DNA of 8,589 nucleotides from CAYUNT01 sp964446285 (GCA_964446285.1 CAYUNT010000192.1:1-8589); one strand, 5' to 3'. Positions 1 to 6,178 are shown, counted from the stretch's first letter. Numbers and translations: made by a program. The notes: generated by a model not told the origin, from the letters alone.

Positions 1-1176
1 AGACGGAGGAGGCGCGGAAGACATGGGGGTCACCTCGCTTCGAGTAGTGGATGCGTCGGAAACCTTGGGGCTGCCAGCATTTTCCGAGGCTGCTTGCTTC
101 ATGGGGCGTTGGAAGGCAATGGCGGCGTATCCAACCGCCATCGTATAATCTCCGCCAGTGATGTCGGCGGACGTTCGATACATAAGGGGCCGTCCCCACG
201 CGCGGGGAGGCAAAATGCGGAGAAGCAGGGCGATTGGGGCGCGTCCGCAGATCGTCGCGCCGGTTTGCTCCACATAACTGAGAAATGCCTCCGCCTCCCC
301 CGCGCAAATATAAACAATCGCCTGGCTATCGAGGTCATACATTTTCTTTTTCACATCCGGGCCGCCGCCGGTTCCAAAAGGCGCATAGCCGTAATTTTCG
401 CCGTAATGCGTGAAGTCGGAACTGGCCACGATCAGCGTGTGTTCGTCGAGAATTGCGCGCAGGGAATCAGCGGCGGATTCGCGTTCCTCGCGGGTGAGCT
501 CGCCGACAAGAAGCGGCACGATGCGGAATCCCACCGAATCCATAAGCGCGAAATGTAAAAATGGGAGTTGGTTTTCGTCTGAGTGTTCGGTTTTATGCGC
601 GGCGGGAACGCAGCGGAAAATGGGATTCTTTTCGAGTTGCTCGATGGCCTTGCGATCCACGGCTATGTTGCCGAAAGGAGTTTCATACATATCCGCCGGC
701 GCGGGCGAAATGCCTCGAATCGGCATCGAGTGGCTGAAAGCCAGAATAATTACGCGGCGGACGTCCGAGCGTCCCTGGATAGCGCGATACGCCGCTCCCA
801 TAACGGGTCCTGCATATTCGTAACCTGCGTGCGGCGCGATGATCGCAATCACGCGATTGGGATCGTCAAATGAATTGAGCGTGGATTGGGCGGCGGGCGG
901 CTGGGTGGCTGGAGATTTCCCTTGAGGAGCCTCTGAATTGGGCGCGCCAGGCTGGTTTTTTTTCATATACATGGCGACATCCGCGAGCAATTTCTGCGGA
1001 TCGGCCGGGAACCAGCGCCCCGCGCCAGCGCACGGATGGATTTTGGGCGCGCGGGTGATTGTCTTCTGGTTGGTGTCGCTGACGCTTTTATTTGCCGCTG
1101 CTTTCTCTTGCGCCCCTGCCGTAAAAGGCGCGATCAAGCAGGCAATTCCTATTCCAAATGCAAATATCCAGCGCAT
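1..1176 (-). CDS. Memo-family protein (AmmeMemoRadiSam system protein B), exported, 3' end missing
   Basis: The reading frame stays open to the left edge, giving 392 codons without a stop, so the C-terminus lies outside the window. Family motifs appear in order: AGRWFPADP near residue 51, IIAPHAGYEYAGP at 112-124, HSDENQLPFL at 198-207, ASSDFTHYG at 251-259 and CGRAPIALL at 310-318. The histidines in these motifs fit the family fold, which is related to LigB-type extradiol dioxygenases. Memo proteins are non-haem metal-associated proteins of uncertain bacterial function and are usually about 270 residues and cytoplasmic. This one adds a hydrophobic N-terminus with a likely signal peptidase site after AGA (residue 22), a Pro/Ser/Gln-rich linker (about 75-100) and a Ser/Pro-rich C-terminal extension. 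I chose ATG 1176 because GGAG lies 9 nt upstream. ATG 1191 is in frame but has no ribosome site, and an in-frame stop lies just beyond it. It follows the polyferredoxin gene after about 120 bp and is probably in the same transcript. Confidence 0.88.
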   Translation of the reverse strand, partial: MRWIFAFGIGIACLIAPFTAGAQEKAAANKSVSDTNQKTITRAPKIHPCAGAGRWFPADPQKLLADVAMYMKKNQPGAPNSEAPQGKSPATQPPAAQSTLNSFDDPNRVIAIIAPHAGYEYAGPVMGAAYRAIQGRSDVRRVIILAFSHSMPIRGISPAPADMYETPFGNIAVDRKAIEQLEKNPIFRCVPAAHKTEHSDENQLPFLHFALMDSVGFRIVPLLVGELTREERESAADSLRAILDEHTLIVASSDFTHYGENYGYAPFGTGGGPDVKKKMYDLDSQAIVYICAGEAEAFLSYVEQTGATICGRAPIALLLRILPPRAWGRPLMYRTSADITGGDYTMAVGYAAIAFQRPMKQAASENAGSPKVSDASTTRSEVTPMSSAPPPS

Positions 1177-1185
1177 TGCAGTCCG

Positions 1186-1189
1186 CTCC
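1186..1189 (-). promoter_or_regulatory. Ribosome binding site deciding the Memo start
   Basis: GGAG on the minus strand, 9 nt before ATG 1176. It sits inside the region that would be coding if translation began at ATG 1191, so it favours the shorter protein, whose N-terminus (MRWIFAFGIG) is a cleaner signal peptide. Confidence 0.5.
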
Positions 1190-1295
1190 ATCGGTTCACG
1201 CGGAAGTTTCGCATGAATTCACACTCCGCACGGGCATCCAAATTCCGCGCGCGCAATCAATGCCGTTTTGCCCGCTTCAGTTTTCCGCCCGCGCC

Positions 1296-3125
1296 TTAAC
1301 CGCCCGCGCCTTCGCCTGCTCCACTGCCAGCGCCATTGCGTCCTCCACCGCCGCCACCGCCCCGTCTGCGCCTTCGCTGGCCGCTGCCGCCGCCAGGACC
1401 GCCGCCGGTTTTTTGTCCGGGCGAATGGCGGCTTTCCCCCGCCCGAGAAACGCGCACGGCGGATTCCCCCTCCAGCGGACATTTATTCTCACAAATCCCG
1501 CATCCAATGCAATGGTTTGGATTCACATACGGGGCGCGAATCTGCGTGTCTTCTCCGCGCCAGTTCTGCACGACCACTGTGGCATACCGGATGGCTTTAG
1601 GCGAGGTGGGGCACATTTCCTCGCAAACGCCGCAATGAATCCCCTGCGCCCAGGGCAGGCAGCGCGAGCGATCGAACACGGCAGTCCCGAGGCGCCCTTC
1701 GACGACCTTGGCTTCCGGTTCCATCGGGACGAGCGCCGTTGTGGGGCAAACCTCGCCGCACAACGTGCAGCTGGGTTCGCAATAACCGATGCGCGGCATG
1801 ACGGCCGGGGTCCACATTCCTTCCAGCCCCGCCTGCAAGAGCGCCGGGTGCAGGGCGTTTTGCGGACAGATGCGAAGGCATTCGCCGCAGCGAACACACC
1901 GTTCGAGGAAGTCGGTCTCGGGCCGCGCGCCCGGCGGACGCAGCAAAAACCGGTCGGTGATCAGGGGCAGTCCCGTGCGCACGCCCGACTCCATCCGGCG
2001 CGACGTGGAAAGGCGCAGAATTGGCACCGCAACAATTCCGCCGCCCAGCGCCGCCAGAACGCTTCGGCGCGAGAGGTTGGGCGTCGTGCTGTGGCGTTCC
2101 ATCTGCGGCGTCGAGCGCGCGAAGGAAAACTTGGTGCTTCCTTTGGCGCAGGCCGCGGCGCATTCCATGCAACGCAGGCATTCGCCCGGATCATTTCCGG
2201 CGGCGTCTTTGAGCGGAACAGCCTCCATTCGGCAGACGCTCGCGCACGCGCCGCAATGCGTGCAGGCCGGCATATCGACGCGCCGCTTCCACAATCCAAA
2301 CCGCGCGGGAAGCGCCCAGAGCGCCCCCAGCGGACATAGCACATGACACCAATAACGGCGTTGAATCCGGCTCAGGGCCAGCACCAGCAAGAGAATTCCC
2401 AAATGAAGCGATGCTTGGCCGAATATGTGCGGATCGGACCCAAAAACGTTTTCCCTGAGCCAGTAGTAAGCGGTCAGCACCCAGCCCGGTGCATTTTCCC
2501 ATGCAGCGATGCGGCCAAACAGCGCCTGGAACGTCCACGCGCCCGCCGGGGCCAGCGCGAACGACGTAGCGCGGGTCGAGATGGCCAGCGGATCGAACCA
2601 GCCGGTGATATTTACGCCACACAAGGCCAGCAGCATGAGGGCGGTCAGCAGATAATACTTTGTGCGGACAGAGAAAAATGGCGCCAGAGCCGTTTCCTCG
2701 CGCTCCTTGAGGCGTTCGCGCGCGGCGCGGCGTTCCAGGCGAGCCGGACGCAACAACCGCCCCGCTCCGTCGATCATCGTACCCAGCGGACACATCCATC
2801 CGCAAAACACCCGCCCGAAGAGGAGCGAAAGAACGAGCAGCGCGACGATGAGCCAAATCGTGGCTCCCGGCAGCGACTTGCCCGCCGCCAGTGCGGAAAG
2901 CCACGATAGCGGGTTCATCAGGAAAAACAAGTCGGCGGGCAGTTTGCCCGACACTTTCCACCCCGCGCCCGCCGGCTGCGCGAGCGGCGCAATGGCCAGC
3001 CAGAAAAACAAGATCAGAAATACAATTTGCGTGATCCGCCGCGCCCACCGGATTCGGCGAGCGGAATTCAGCCAGCCGGTCGCGCGCGACAGGGCTGGTT
3101 TTTCAGTTTGAGTCGGTGTGTTCAT
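1296..3125 (-). CDS. NapH/NapG-like fusion: membrane polyferredoxin with six ferredoxin-type 4Fe-4S motifs
   Basis: The 609-residue protein has two parts. The first, NapH-like, has membrane segments at about 30-50, 88-107, 155-175 and 238-253, with two CxxxCP motifs (C108/C112 and C260/C264) as in NapH/NosR/MauN proteins. CxxCxxCxxxC clusters follow at C288-C298 and C316-C326. The second, NapG/MauM-like, starts with an internal twin-arginine segment (LSRRSVLAAL at 351-360, then a hydrophobic stretch) and carries clusters at C410-C420, C449-C460 (CxxxC spacing at the first pair), C489-C505 (long first spacing) and C539-C549. NapH and NapG pass electrons from the quinol pool to periplasmic reductases, so I infer a similar membrane-to-periplasm role here; the electron acceptor is unknown. 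The last ~40 residues are Gly/Arg-rich and unlike the family. No clear Shine-Dalgarno precedes ATG 3125. The gene lies about 100 bp after the DUF362 gene and probably shares its transcript. In many genomes the two halves are separate genes. Confidence 0.9.
   Translation of the reverse strand: MNTPTQTEKPALSRATGWLNSARRIRWARRITQIVFLILFFWLAIAPLAQPAGAGWKVSGKLPADLFFLMNPLSWLSALAAGKSLPGATIWLIVALLVLSLLFGRVFCGWMCPLGTMIDGAGRLLRPARLERRAARERLKEREETALAPFFSVRTKYYLLTALMLLALCGVNITGWFDPLAISTRATSFALAPAGAWTFQALFGRIAAWENAPGWVLTAYYWLRENVFGSDPHIFGQASLHLGILLLVLALSRIQRRYWCHVLCPLGALWALPARFGLWKRRVDMPACTHCGACASVCRMEAVPLKDAAGNDPGECLRCMECAAACAKGSTKFSFARSTPQMERHSTTPNLSRRSVLAALGGGIVAVPILRLSTSRRMESGVRTGLPLITDRFLLRPPGARPETDFLERCVRCGECLRICPQNALHPALLQAGLEGMWTPAVMPRIGYCEPSCTLCGEVCPTTALVPMEPEAKVVEGRLGTAVFDRSRCLPWAQGIHCGVCEEMCPTSPKAIRYATVVVQNWRGEDTQIRAPYVNPNHCIGCGICENKCPLEGESAVRVSRAGESRHSPGQKTGGGPGGGSGQRRRRRGGGGGGGRNGAGSGAGEGAGG
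1299..1415. repeat. Low-complexity GGN/CGN tract encoding a Gly/Arg-rich tail
   Basis: This tract encodes residues 571-609 of the polyferredoxin, with runs such as GGGPGGGSG, QRRRRR and GGGGGGGR. On the plus strand it reads as repeated ccg/gcc triplets. The last iron-sulfur motif ends at residue 549, so the tail is an appended extension that probably grew by triplet slippage. Confidence 0.7.
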
Positions 3126-3225
3126 TCTAATGCAAACAGCGAGGAAAAATGGCCCATCGCCTAATCGGGCTGTCCGATTTTATCTTGTGAATCCTGTCCA
3201 TTCATCAGGCGCGGACAAAATGATT

Positions 3226-4323
3226 TCATCCCTTTCGGACCATGCGGACTTTGGAGATGTCGATCTGTCCATAGCCTCGCGCGGCGGACTGGCGCAGATA
3301 ATCCAGGTCCTCGGGTTTGAAGCCTAGCATCGGCGCGGCGCAGGCATCCGCTGCCACCGGGTCCGACGAGGCAATGCAGGTTTTCATCATGCGGACGTAA
3401 TCGGGCGAACCGCCTGTTGGGCCGTGGCTATGGAGGATTCGCCATGCGTCGATAACGGTCAGGTGCGGCTTCACCATGCCAAGAGAGTCCGCGATGGAGG
3501 TTTCGAGGTCCTGATGCCAATGGCCGCGGTTTCCGCCGACGATCCCCATCTGGTTTTTAATGCCCAGCGTGACTTTTGATCCGCCGTGGACTTTGGCGAC
3601 AGGCACGGAGATATAGCAATCGGCCTCGACGGCATCGATGATGACCGGCCATTCCTTGAGGAAAACGCCGTTGGAAACTGTCATGTTCCGGCAACGCGCC
3701 TCGTCGAAAGGCAGAACTGTCGCTCCCGCCGCGCGCGCCGCTTCCTCGATTCCCGAATGCGTGTAGCAAGAGCGCATATTCTGACAGGGACGGTCGAACA
3801 CTTTGACCTTCGCCGCTCCGGCCTCGAACGCCATTTTGACGAGTTCGGCCACCACTTCCGGGTTGGTGTTGGCAGCGAGTTCCGGCGTGCGATCCCATCC
3901 GATATTGGGTTTCACCACCACGACGGCGCCCTTTTTCACAAATCGTTTCATGCCGCCGATGGCATCAACGGCGGCGCGGCAGAGCGCCGACGGGGTTTCG
4001 CCGCCTTGGATGAATGACAGATCGGCTGCGGCGGCGCCTGCGGCCCCGGATGCTCCTGGCGCGCCAGAAGACGCCGCTGCCGCGGCGGCGGAAGTCGTTG
4101 CCTTGTCGGCCGCCGCCACCTTGGCTGGAGTGGGCGTTGCGCCGCTCCATGCGCGGCCCGAAAGCAGCGAAAGCCCCGCCGCGCCAATTGCCAAACCAGC
4201 CGCGCCTTTCCCAAGGCGTTCCAGAAACTCCCGCCGCGTCGCCTCTTGGCGTTCAGCCGCTTCCCGGCGTTCCAATTCCTCCTGCGCGGCGTCTATTGTC
4301 TTTTTAAGCGGATCGTGACGCAT
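3226..4323 (-). CDS. DUF362 domain protein with Tat signal
   Basis: The 365-residue protein has a charged, coiled-coil-like N-terminus (about 1-30), then TRREFL at 29-34 and a hydrophobic segment (about 38-56). That is a twin-arginine export signal, although it sits further from the start than usual. A very Ala-rich linker (about 62-100) leads into the DUF362 domain: VVVKPNIGWDR at 135-145, a cysteine pair at C180 and C186, CYISVPVAKVHGGSKVTLGI at 236-255 and SSDPVAADA at 319-327. DUF362 proteins are of unknown function and often occur beside ferredoxins. This one has no CxxCxxCxxxC cluster of its own, so any iron-sulfur partner is probably the polyferredoxin encoded next. GGAG lies 7 nt before the ATG, which supports the start. 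The minus-strand DNA upstream has TTGACT near 4405 but no convincing -10, so the promoter is not located. Confidence 0.9.
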   Translation of the reverse strand: MRHDPLKKTIDAAQEELERREAAERQEATRREFLERLGKGAAGLAIGAAGLSLLSGRAWSGATPTPAKVAAADKATTSAAAAAASSGAPGASGAAGAAAADLSFIQGGETPSALCRAAVDAIGGMKRFVKKGAVVVVKPNIGWDRTPELAANTNPEVVAELVKMAFEAGAAKVKVFDRPCQNMRSCYTHSGIEEAARAAGATVLPFDEARCRNMTVSNGVFLKEWPVIIDAVEADCYISVPVAKVHGGSKVTLGIKNQMGIVGGNRGHWHQDLETSIADSLGMVKPHLTVIDAWRILHSHGPTGGSPDYVRMMKTCIASSDPVAADACAAPMLGFKPEDLDYLRQSAARGYGQIDISKVRMVRKG

Positions 4324-4478
4324 TGAATGTCTCCAGACTTGTTTGGATTTTCAAAATCTCCAAAACCCGGAAATTCGCCCCAATAGATTTCCATTGTCGA
4401 TCGAGGGCAAAGTCAAGCAAAGAGCAATCCATGATACCGCTTTTGTGAATGAAGAAATTCCTGAAAATGACAAGTGGC

Positions 4479-4495
4479 ATGGGCATCCTGCCCAT
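4479..4495. repeat. Perfect palindrome, 7-bp stem
   Basis: ATGGGCA-TCC-TGCCCAT. The three-base centre TCC and the flanking GCA/TGC are shared with the palindrome at 4507-4525, so the two belong to one dispersed-repeat type. No T-run follows on either strand, so a rho-independent terminator is unlikely. Confidence 0.65.
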
Positions 4496-4501
4496 AATCC
4501 T

Positions 4502-4539
4502 GGTGACTTGAGCATCCTGCTCAAGAATACGTTGTCACC
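4502..4539. repeat. Nested palindrome, same core as the 4479 repeat
   Basis: The inner stem CTTGAGCA-TCC-TGCTCAAG (4507-4525) is perfect over 8 bp. An outer pair, GGTGAC (4502-4507) and GTCACC (4534-4539), shares one base with it, so the two stems would compete or stack. Confidence 0.6.
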
Positions 4540-4578
4540 TTCAGGAGTTCCTGTTGCGGAGCCTTCCATTTTGATTCC

Positions 4579-4693
4579 GCCCTTTCAGGGCTTGGGGATT
4601 CTGAGGGGGCGCGTTCACCCAGGCCTTCGCTCCTGCCTGCCGCACAGGCAGGTCGCTGCGGCCTGGGCTGTATTGTTGCCGCGCCTTTGGCGC
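4579..4693. repeat. REP-like element made of three palindromes
   Basis: There are three stem-loops in a row. GCCCT-TTC-AGGGC is at 4579-4591. A long one has outer arms CCCAGGCC (4618-4625) and GGCCTGGG (4660-4667) and inner arms CCTGCCTG (4632-4639) and CAGGCAGG (4645-4652). GCGCC-TTT-GGCGC is at 4681-4693. This layout resembles intergenic REP/BIME-type elements mobilised by RAYT transposases in GC-rich genomes. That link is inferred; no transposase gene is in the window. Confidence 0.55.
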
Positions 4694-4704
4694 TGGCGTG
4701 GGTG

Positions 4705-4761
4705 GAAGATTCGATGTCGCACAAGGAATTTGCTGTCGCGCGCGGGATTCGTTGTCGCGCC
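4705..4761. repeat. Three imperfect tandem copies, 19-bp period
   Basis: TGTCGC recurs at 4715, 4734 and 4753, exactly 19 bp apart, each preceded by a GAATT/GATTC-like stretch. A weaker fourth unit lacking TGTCGC may follow at 4762-4780. Function is unknown. It may be a direct-repeat extension of the REP-like element beside it. Confidence 0.5.
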
Positions 4762-4927
4762 GTGAATTCACGCCAATCTTTTCGCGGACCCCGGATTGGC
4801 TGGCTACATTGCCGCGGATTTGCCGCCGCCCGCCGCTTTGCATCCTTCCGTGGTGCGCGACCCATTTGAAAAACAAGCAACTTACTCTTGATGACTCTTC
4901 AACAAGCCCATACCCTTCATACGTGAA

Positions 4928-4950
4928 GTGCGGAGGACACCTCCTTGCAC
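4928..4950. other. Hairpin just before the cassette array
   Basis: GTGCGGAGG-ACA-CCTCC-TT-GCAC forms a 9-bp stem with a TT bulge. It lies about 20 bp before the GTTCGGC where cassette 1 begins, roughly centred between AACAAGCC (4901-4908) and that GTT. It could be a decayed attC, part of an attI-like site, or unrelated. The spacing to the GTT box does not match the two good attC sites. Confidence 0.35.
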
Positions 4951-4988
4951 GAAGCAGGCTCAATAATACTGTTCGGCAGAGAGAGAAG

Positions 4989-5552
4989 ATGGACGCGACG
5001 AAGTGGAAAACTGACGTAGCGGCTGCGGCCGACCGAATCACCGCATTGGCTAGCTTCCGGCGATTCTCGCAACGCCGCGCCGATGAGTTGGAGCACGAGG
5101 TCATCTTGGCTTTCTTCCGAGTCCGTACGCTTCTTGAACGCCACCATCTCAGTGCCGGCATGGTGGCTCGTCGCATCACTGCGGCAGCGTGTCCCAAGAA
5201 GTCGCCGAAGCCGACAACGTGGCTGAACAACCACAAGATTGACGAACTGTTCGATCTGAGTGTTACTGAGACTCAACACCTTGACCTGGCATTCGTCTGC
5301 AACCAAGTGATTCACAGCACAGTCTTCTTTCCCGTTCAGGACGGCCACCGATTCAGCCATTTTCTGGTCTGCTCGGATTACGAAAGGAACCGGTCACTCT
5401 TTCTGATCGAATTGCAGTCCGCCGTCGACCTGCTGAGGGCTGTCTCATCGGACTGGCACAACGCAACCAGCTTCGTATTCAATCCGAAGAAGCAGGACTA
5501 CGACGTGAGAAACTACAGAGGAGCCGAACATGCCGTCGCACCATACCGTTGA
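4989..5552 (+). CDS. Unrecognised 187-residue cassette protein
   Basis: I do not recognise a family. The frame is open well upstream (to 4698), but that part crosses the repeats. ATG 4989 is preferred because it is the first ATG inside the cassette, 17 bp after its start, preceded by a purine-rich AGAGAGAAG, and the sequence from there looks globular. Residues 1-65 are charged and probably helical (RITALASFRRFSQRRADELEHEVILAFFRVR). The second half has aromatic, strand-like stretches (VIHSTVFFPVQDGHRFSHFLVCSDYE at about 108-132) and FLIELQ at 138-143. No signal peptide or membrane segment is visible. The last 10 codons and the stop lie inside the attC palindrome, so the C-terminal residues (EHAVAPYR) are partly set by recombination-site sequence. 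Expression probably depends on an upstream promoter or on one in the short leader; none is clear. Confidence 0.75.
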   Translation: MDATKWKTDVAAAADRITALASFRRFSQRRADELEHEVILAFFRVRTLLERHHLSAGMVARRITAAACPKKSPKPTTWLNNHKIDELFDLSVTETQHLDLAFVCNQVIHSTVFFPVQDGHRFSHFLVCSDYERNRSLFLIELQSAVDLLRAVSSDWHNATSFVFNPKKQDYDVRNYRGAEHAVAPYR

Positions 5553-5601
5553 CAGTCGCGCGGACGCGTCTGTCAACGGCCGGTGAACGGCGACGTTCGC
5601 G
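5523..5601 (+). other. attC recombination site of cassette 1
   Basis: A 79-bp imperfect palindrome. R'' is GCCGAAC (5523-5529) and L'' is GCCGT (5532-5536). CACC (5539-5542) pairs with GGTG (5582-5585). The main stem is CCGTTGACAG (5546-5555) with CTGTCAACGG (5570-5579), then CGCG-CGGA-CGCG at the tip after a T·T mismatch. L' is ACGGC (5587-5591) and R' is GTTCGCG (5595-5601). The extra C/G beside L'' (5537-5538) faces a single A, giving an extrahelical-base-like asymmetry. The R boxes deviate from the RYYYAAC/GTTRRRY consensus by one or two bases. Confidence 0.7.
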
Positions 5602-5619
5602 AGAAGGGAGGCATCGGCA

Positions 5620-5648
5620 TTGCACCGCCGCCGATTTTGAGGTAGAGT
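5620..5648 (+). promoter_or_regulatory. Candidate promoter of the toxin-antitoxin operon
   Basis: TTGCAC (5620-5625), a 17-bp spacer, and TAGAGT (5643-5648). Both hexamers are weak (three and four of six consensus bases), but the spacing is ideal. The predicted start lies just before the AAGGAG ribosome site. Toxin-antitoxin cassettes commonly carry their own promoter, which fits the 75-bp leader from the cassette start to the ATG. Confidence 0.4.
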
Positions 5649-5657
5649 GCCTCGCAG

Positions 5658-5663
5658 AAGGAG
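5658..5663 (+). promoter_or_regulatory. Ribosome binding site deciding the antitoxin start
   Basis: AAGGAG lies 7 nt before ATG 5671. It rules in favour of ATG 5671 over the in-frame GTG at 5647, which would place this site inside the coding region and prefix an arginine-rich octapeptide. Confidence 0.75.
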
Positions 5664-5670
5664 AAACAAC

Positions 5671-5889
5671 ATGCACATCACGATCCCATTAGATAAAATG
5701 AGCGCCACCGACAAGCTTCAGGCGATCGAGGAGATCTGGGCAGACCTCTCGATGGTATCCGAGGATGTCCCTTCACCGGCATGGCACACTGATGTCCTGC
5801 GCGCACGAGAAGAGCGCATCTCCGACGGGCGGTCGCGCTTCCTGGACATTGCGCAAGCCAAGGCAGCCGTGCGCGAGCAGATCCGATGA
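5671..5889 (+). CDS. Antitoxin, addiction-module (PF09720-type) family
   Basis: The 72-residue acidic protein has the pattern of short RelE/ParE-partner antitoxins: an N-terminal helix-rich part (SATDKLQAIEEIWADL at 11-26), the characteristic PSPAWHTDVLRAREERI segment (34-50) with a conserved-type WH, then FLDIAQAKAAVREQI (57-71), which would wrap the toxin. It should neutralise the downstream toxin by direct binding and probably helps repress the operon. The stop codon overlaps the toxin's start by 4 bp (ATGA), which implies translational coupling. It occupies cassette 2. Confidence 0.88.
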   Translation: MHITIPLDKMSATDKLQAIEEIWADLSMVSEDVPSPAWHTDVLRAREERISDGRSRFLDIAQAKAAVREQIR

Positions 5890-6176
5890 AGGTTCAGGTT
5901 CTCGATGAAGCTACCGCCGACCTCGCGGACGGATACCGTTTCTATGAGCGGCAAGTCGAGGGCCTTGGCGAGTACTTCCTGGATACCTTGTGGTCGGACA
6001 TTCAGTCATTGCGTCTCTCTGGCGGAATCCACGCCGTCCACAATGGTTACCACCGCCTTCTTTCCCGGCGATTCCCGTATGCCGTTTATTACCGTGTCGA
6101 AAGTGAAGTGGCTCGCGTATGTGCCATACTGGATTGCCGCAGGGATCCGGACTGGATCGCGAAGAAACTGAAATAG
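5886..6176 (+). CDS. Toxin, RelE/ParE superfamily
   Basis: The 96-residue protein fits the compact RelE/ParE fold. It starts VQVLDEATADLADGYRFYE (3-21), the first strand and helix, followed by a helix with GLGEYFLDTLWSDI (26-39). FPYAVYYRVE (63-72) and VCAILDCRRDPDWIAKKL (78-95) form the terminal strands and tail. The RR-FPY and final RRDP-W motifs are typical of the ParE-like branch rather than the ribosome-dependent RelE nucleases, so the target may be gyrase rather than mRNA; the sequence alone does not settle this. It overlaps the antitoxin by 4 bp. The stop is 2 bp before the attC site of the cassette. Confidence 0.88.
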   Translation: MKVQVLDEATADLADGYRFYERQVEGLGEYFLDTLWSDIQSLRLSGGIHAVHNGYHRLLSRRFPYAVYYRVESEVARVCAILDCRRDPDWIAKKLK

Positions 6177-6178
6177 AC

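Larger units (their letters stand above)
4324..4970. other. Non-coding spacer with palindromes and short tandem repeats
   Basis: No reading frame here looks protein-coding: translations in all frames are low-complexity or repeat-derived. The stretch holds, left to right, the leader of the minus-strand DUF362 gene, two palindromes with a shared core (4479-4539), a three-part REP-like element (4579-4693), a 19-bp tandem repeat (4705-4761), a perfect 12-bp palindrome CGTGAATTCACG (4761-4772) and a hairpin (4928-4950) just before the cassette array. No integrase or transposase gene is present. It separates the minus-strand redox genes from the plus-strand cassettes. Confidence 0.7.

Noticed and set aside
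1158..2339. 393-codon plus-strand open frame opposite the polyferredoxin gene
   Set aside because: It is the antisense shadow of a GC-rich gene: the protein is Arg/Ala-rich with no domain, while the opposite strand has six clear iron-sulfur motifs.
4698..4988. N-terminal extension of the cassette 1 protein
   Set aside because: It would cross the tandem repeats and the cassette boundary. ATG 4989 lies just inside the cassette and gives a normal protein.
4541..5236. 231-codon minus-strand open frame across the repeats and cassette 1
   Set aside because: Its sequence is made by the palindromes and tandem repeats at one end and the antisense of cassette 1 at the other. No coherent domain.
5546..5579. 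Hairpin CCGTTGACAG/CTGTCAACGG as a transcription terminator
   Set aside because: No T-run follows, it overlaps the stop codon, and it fits better as the central stem of the attC site.
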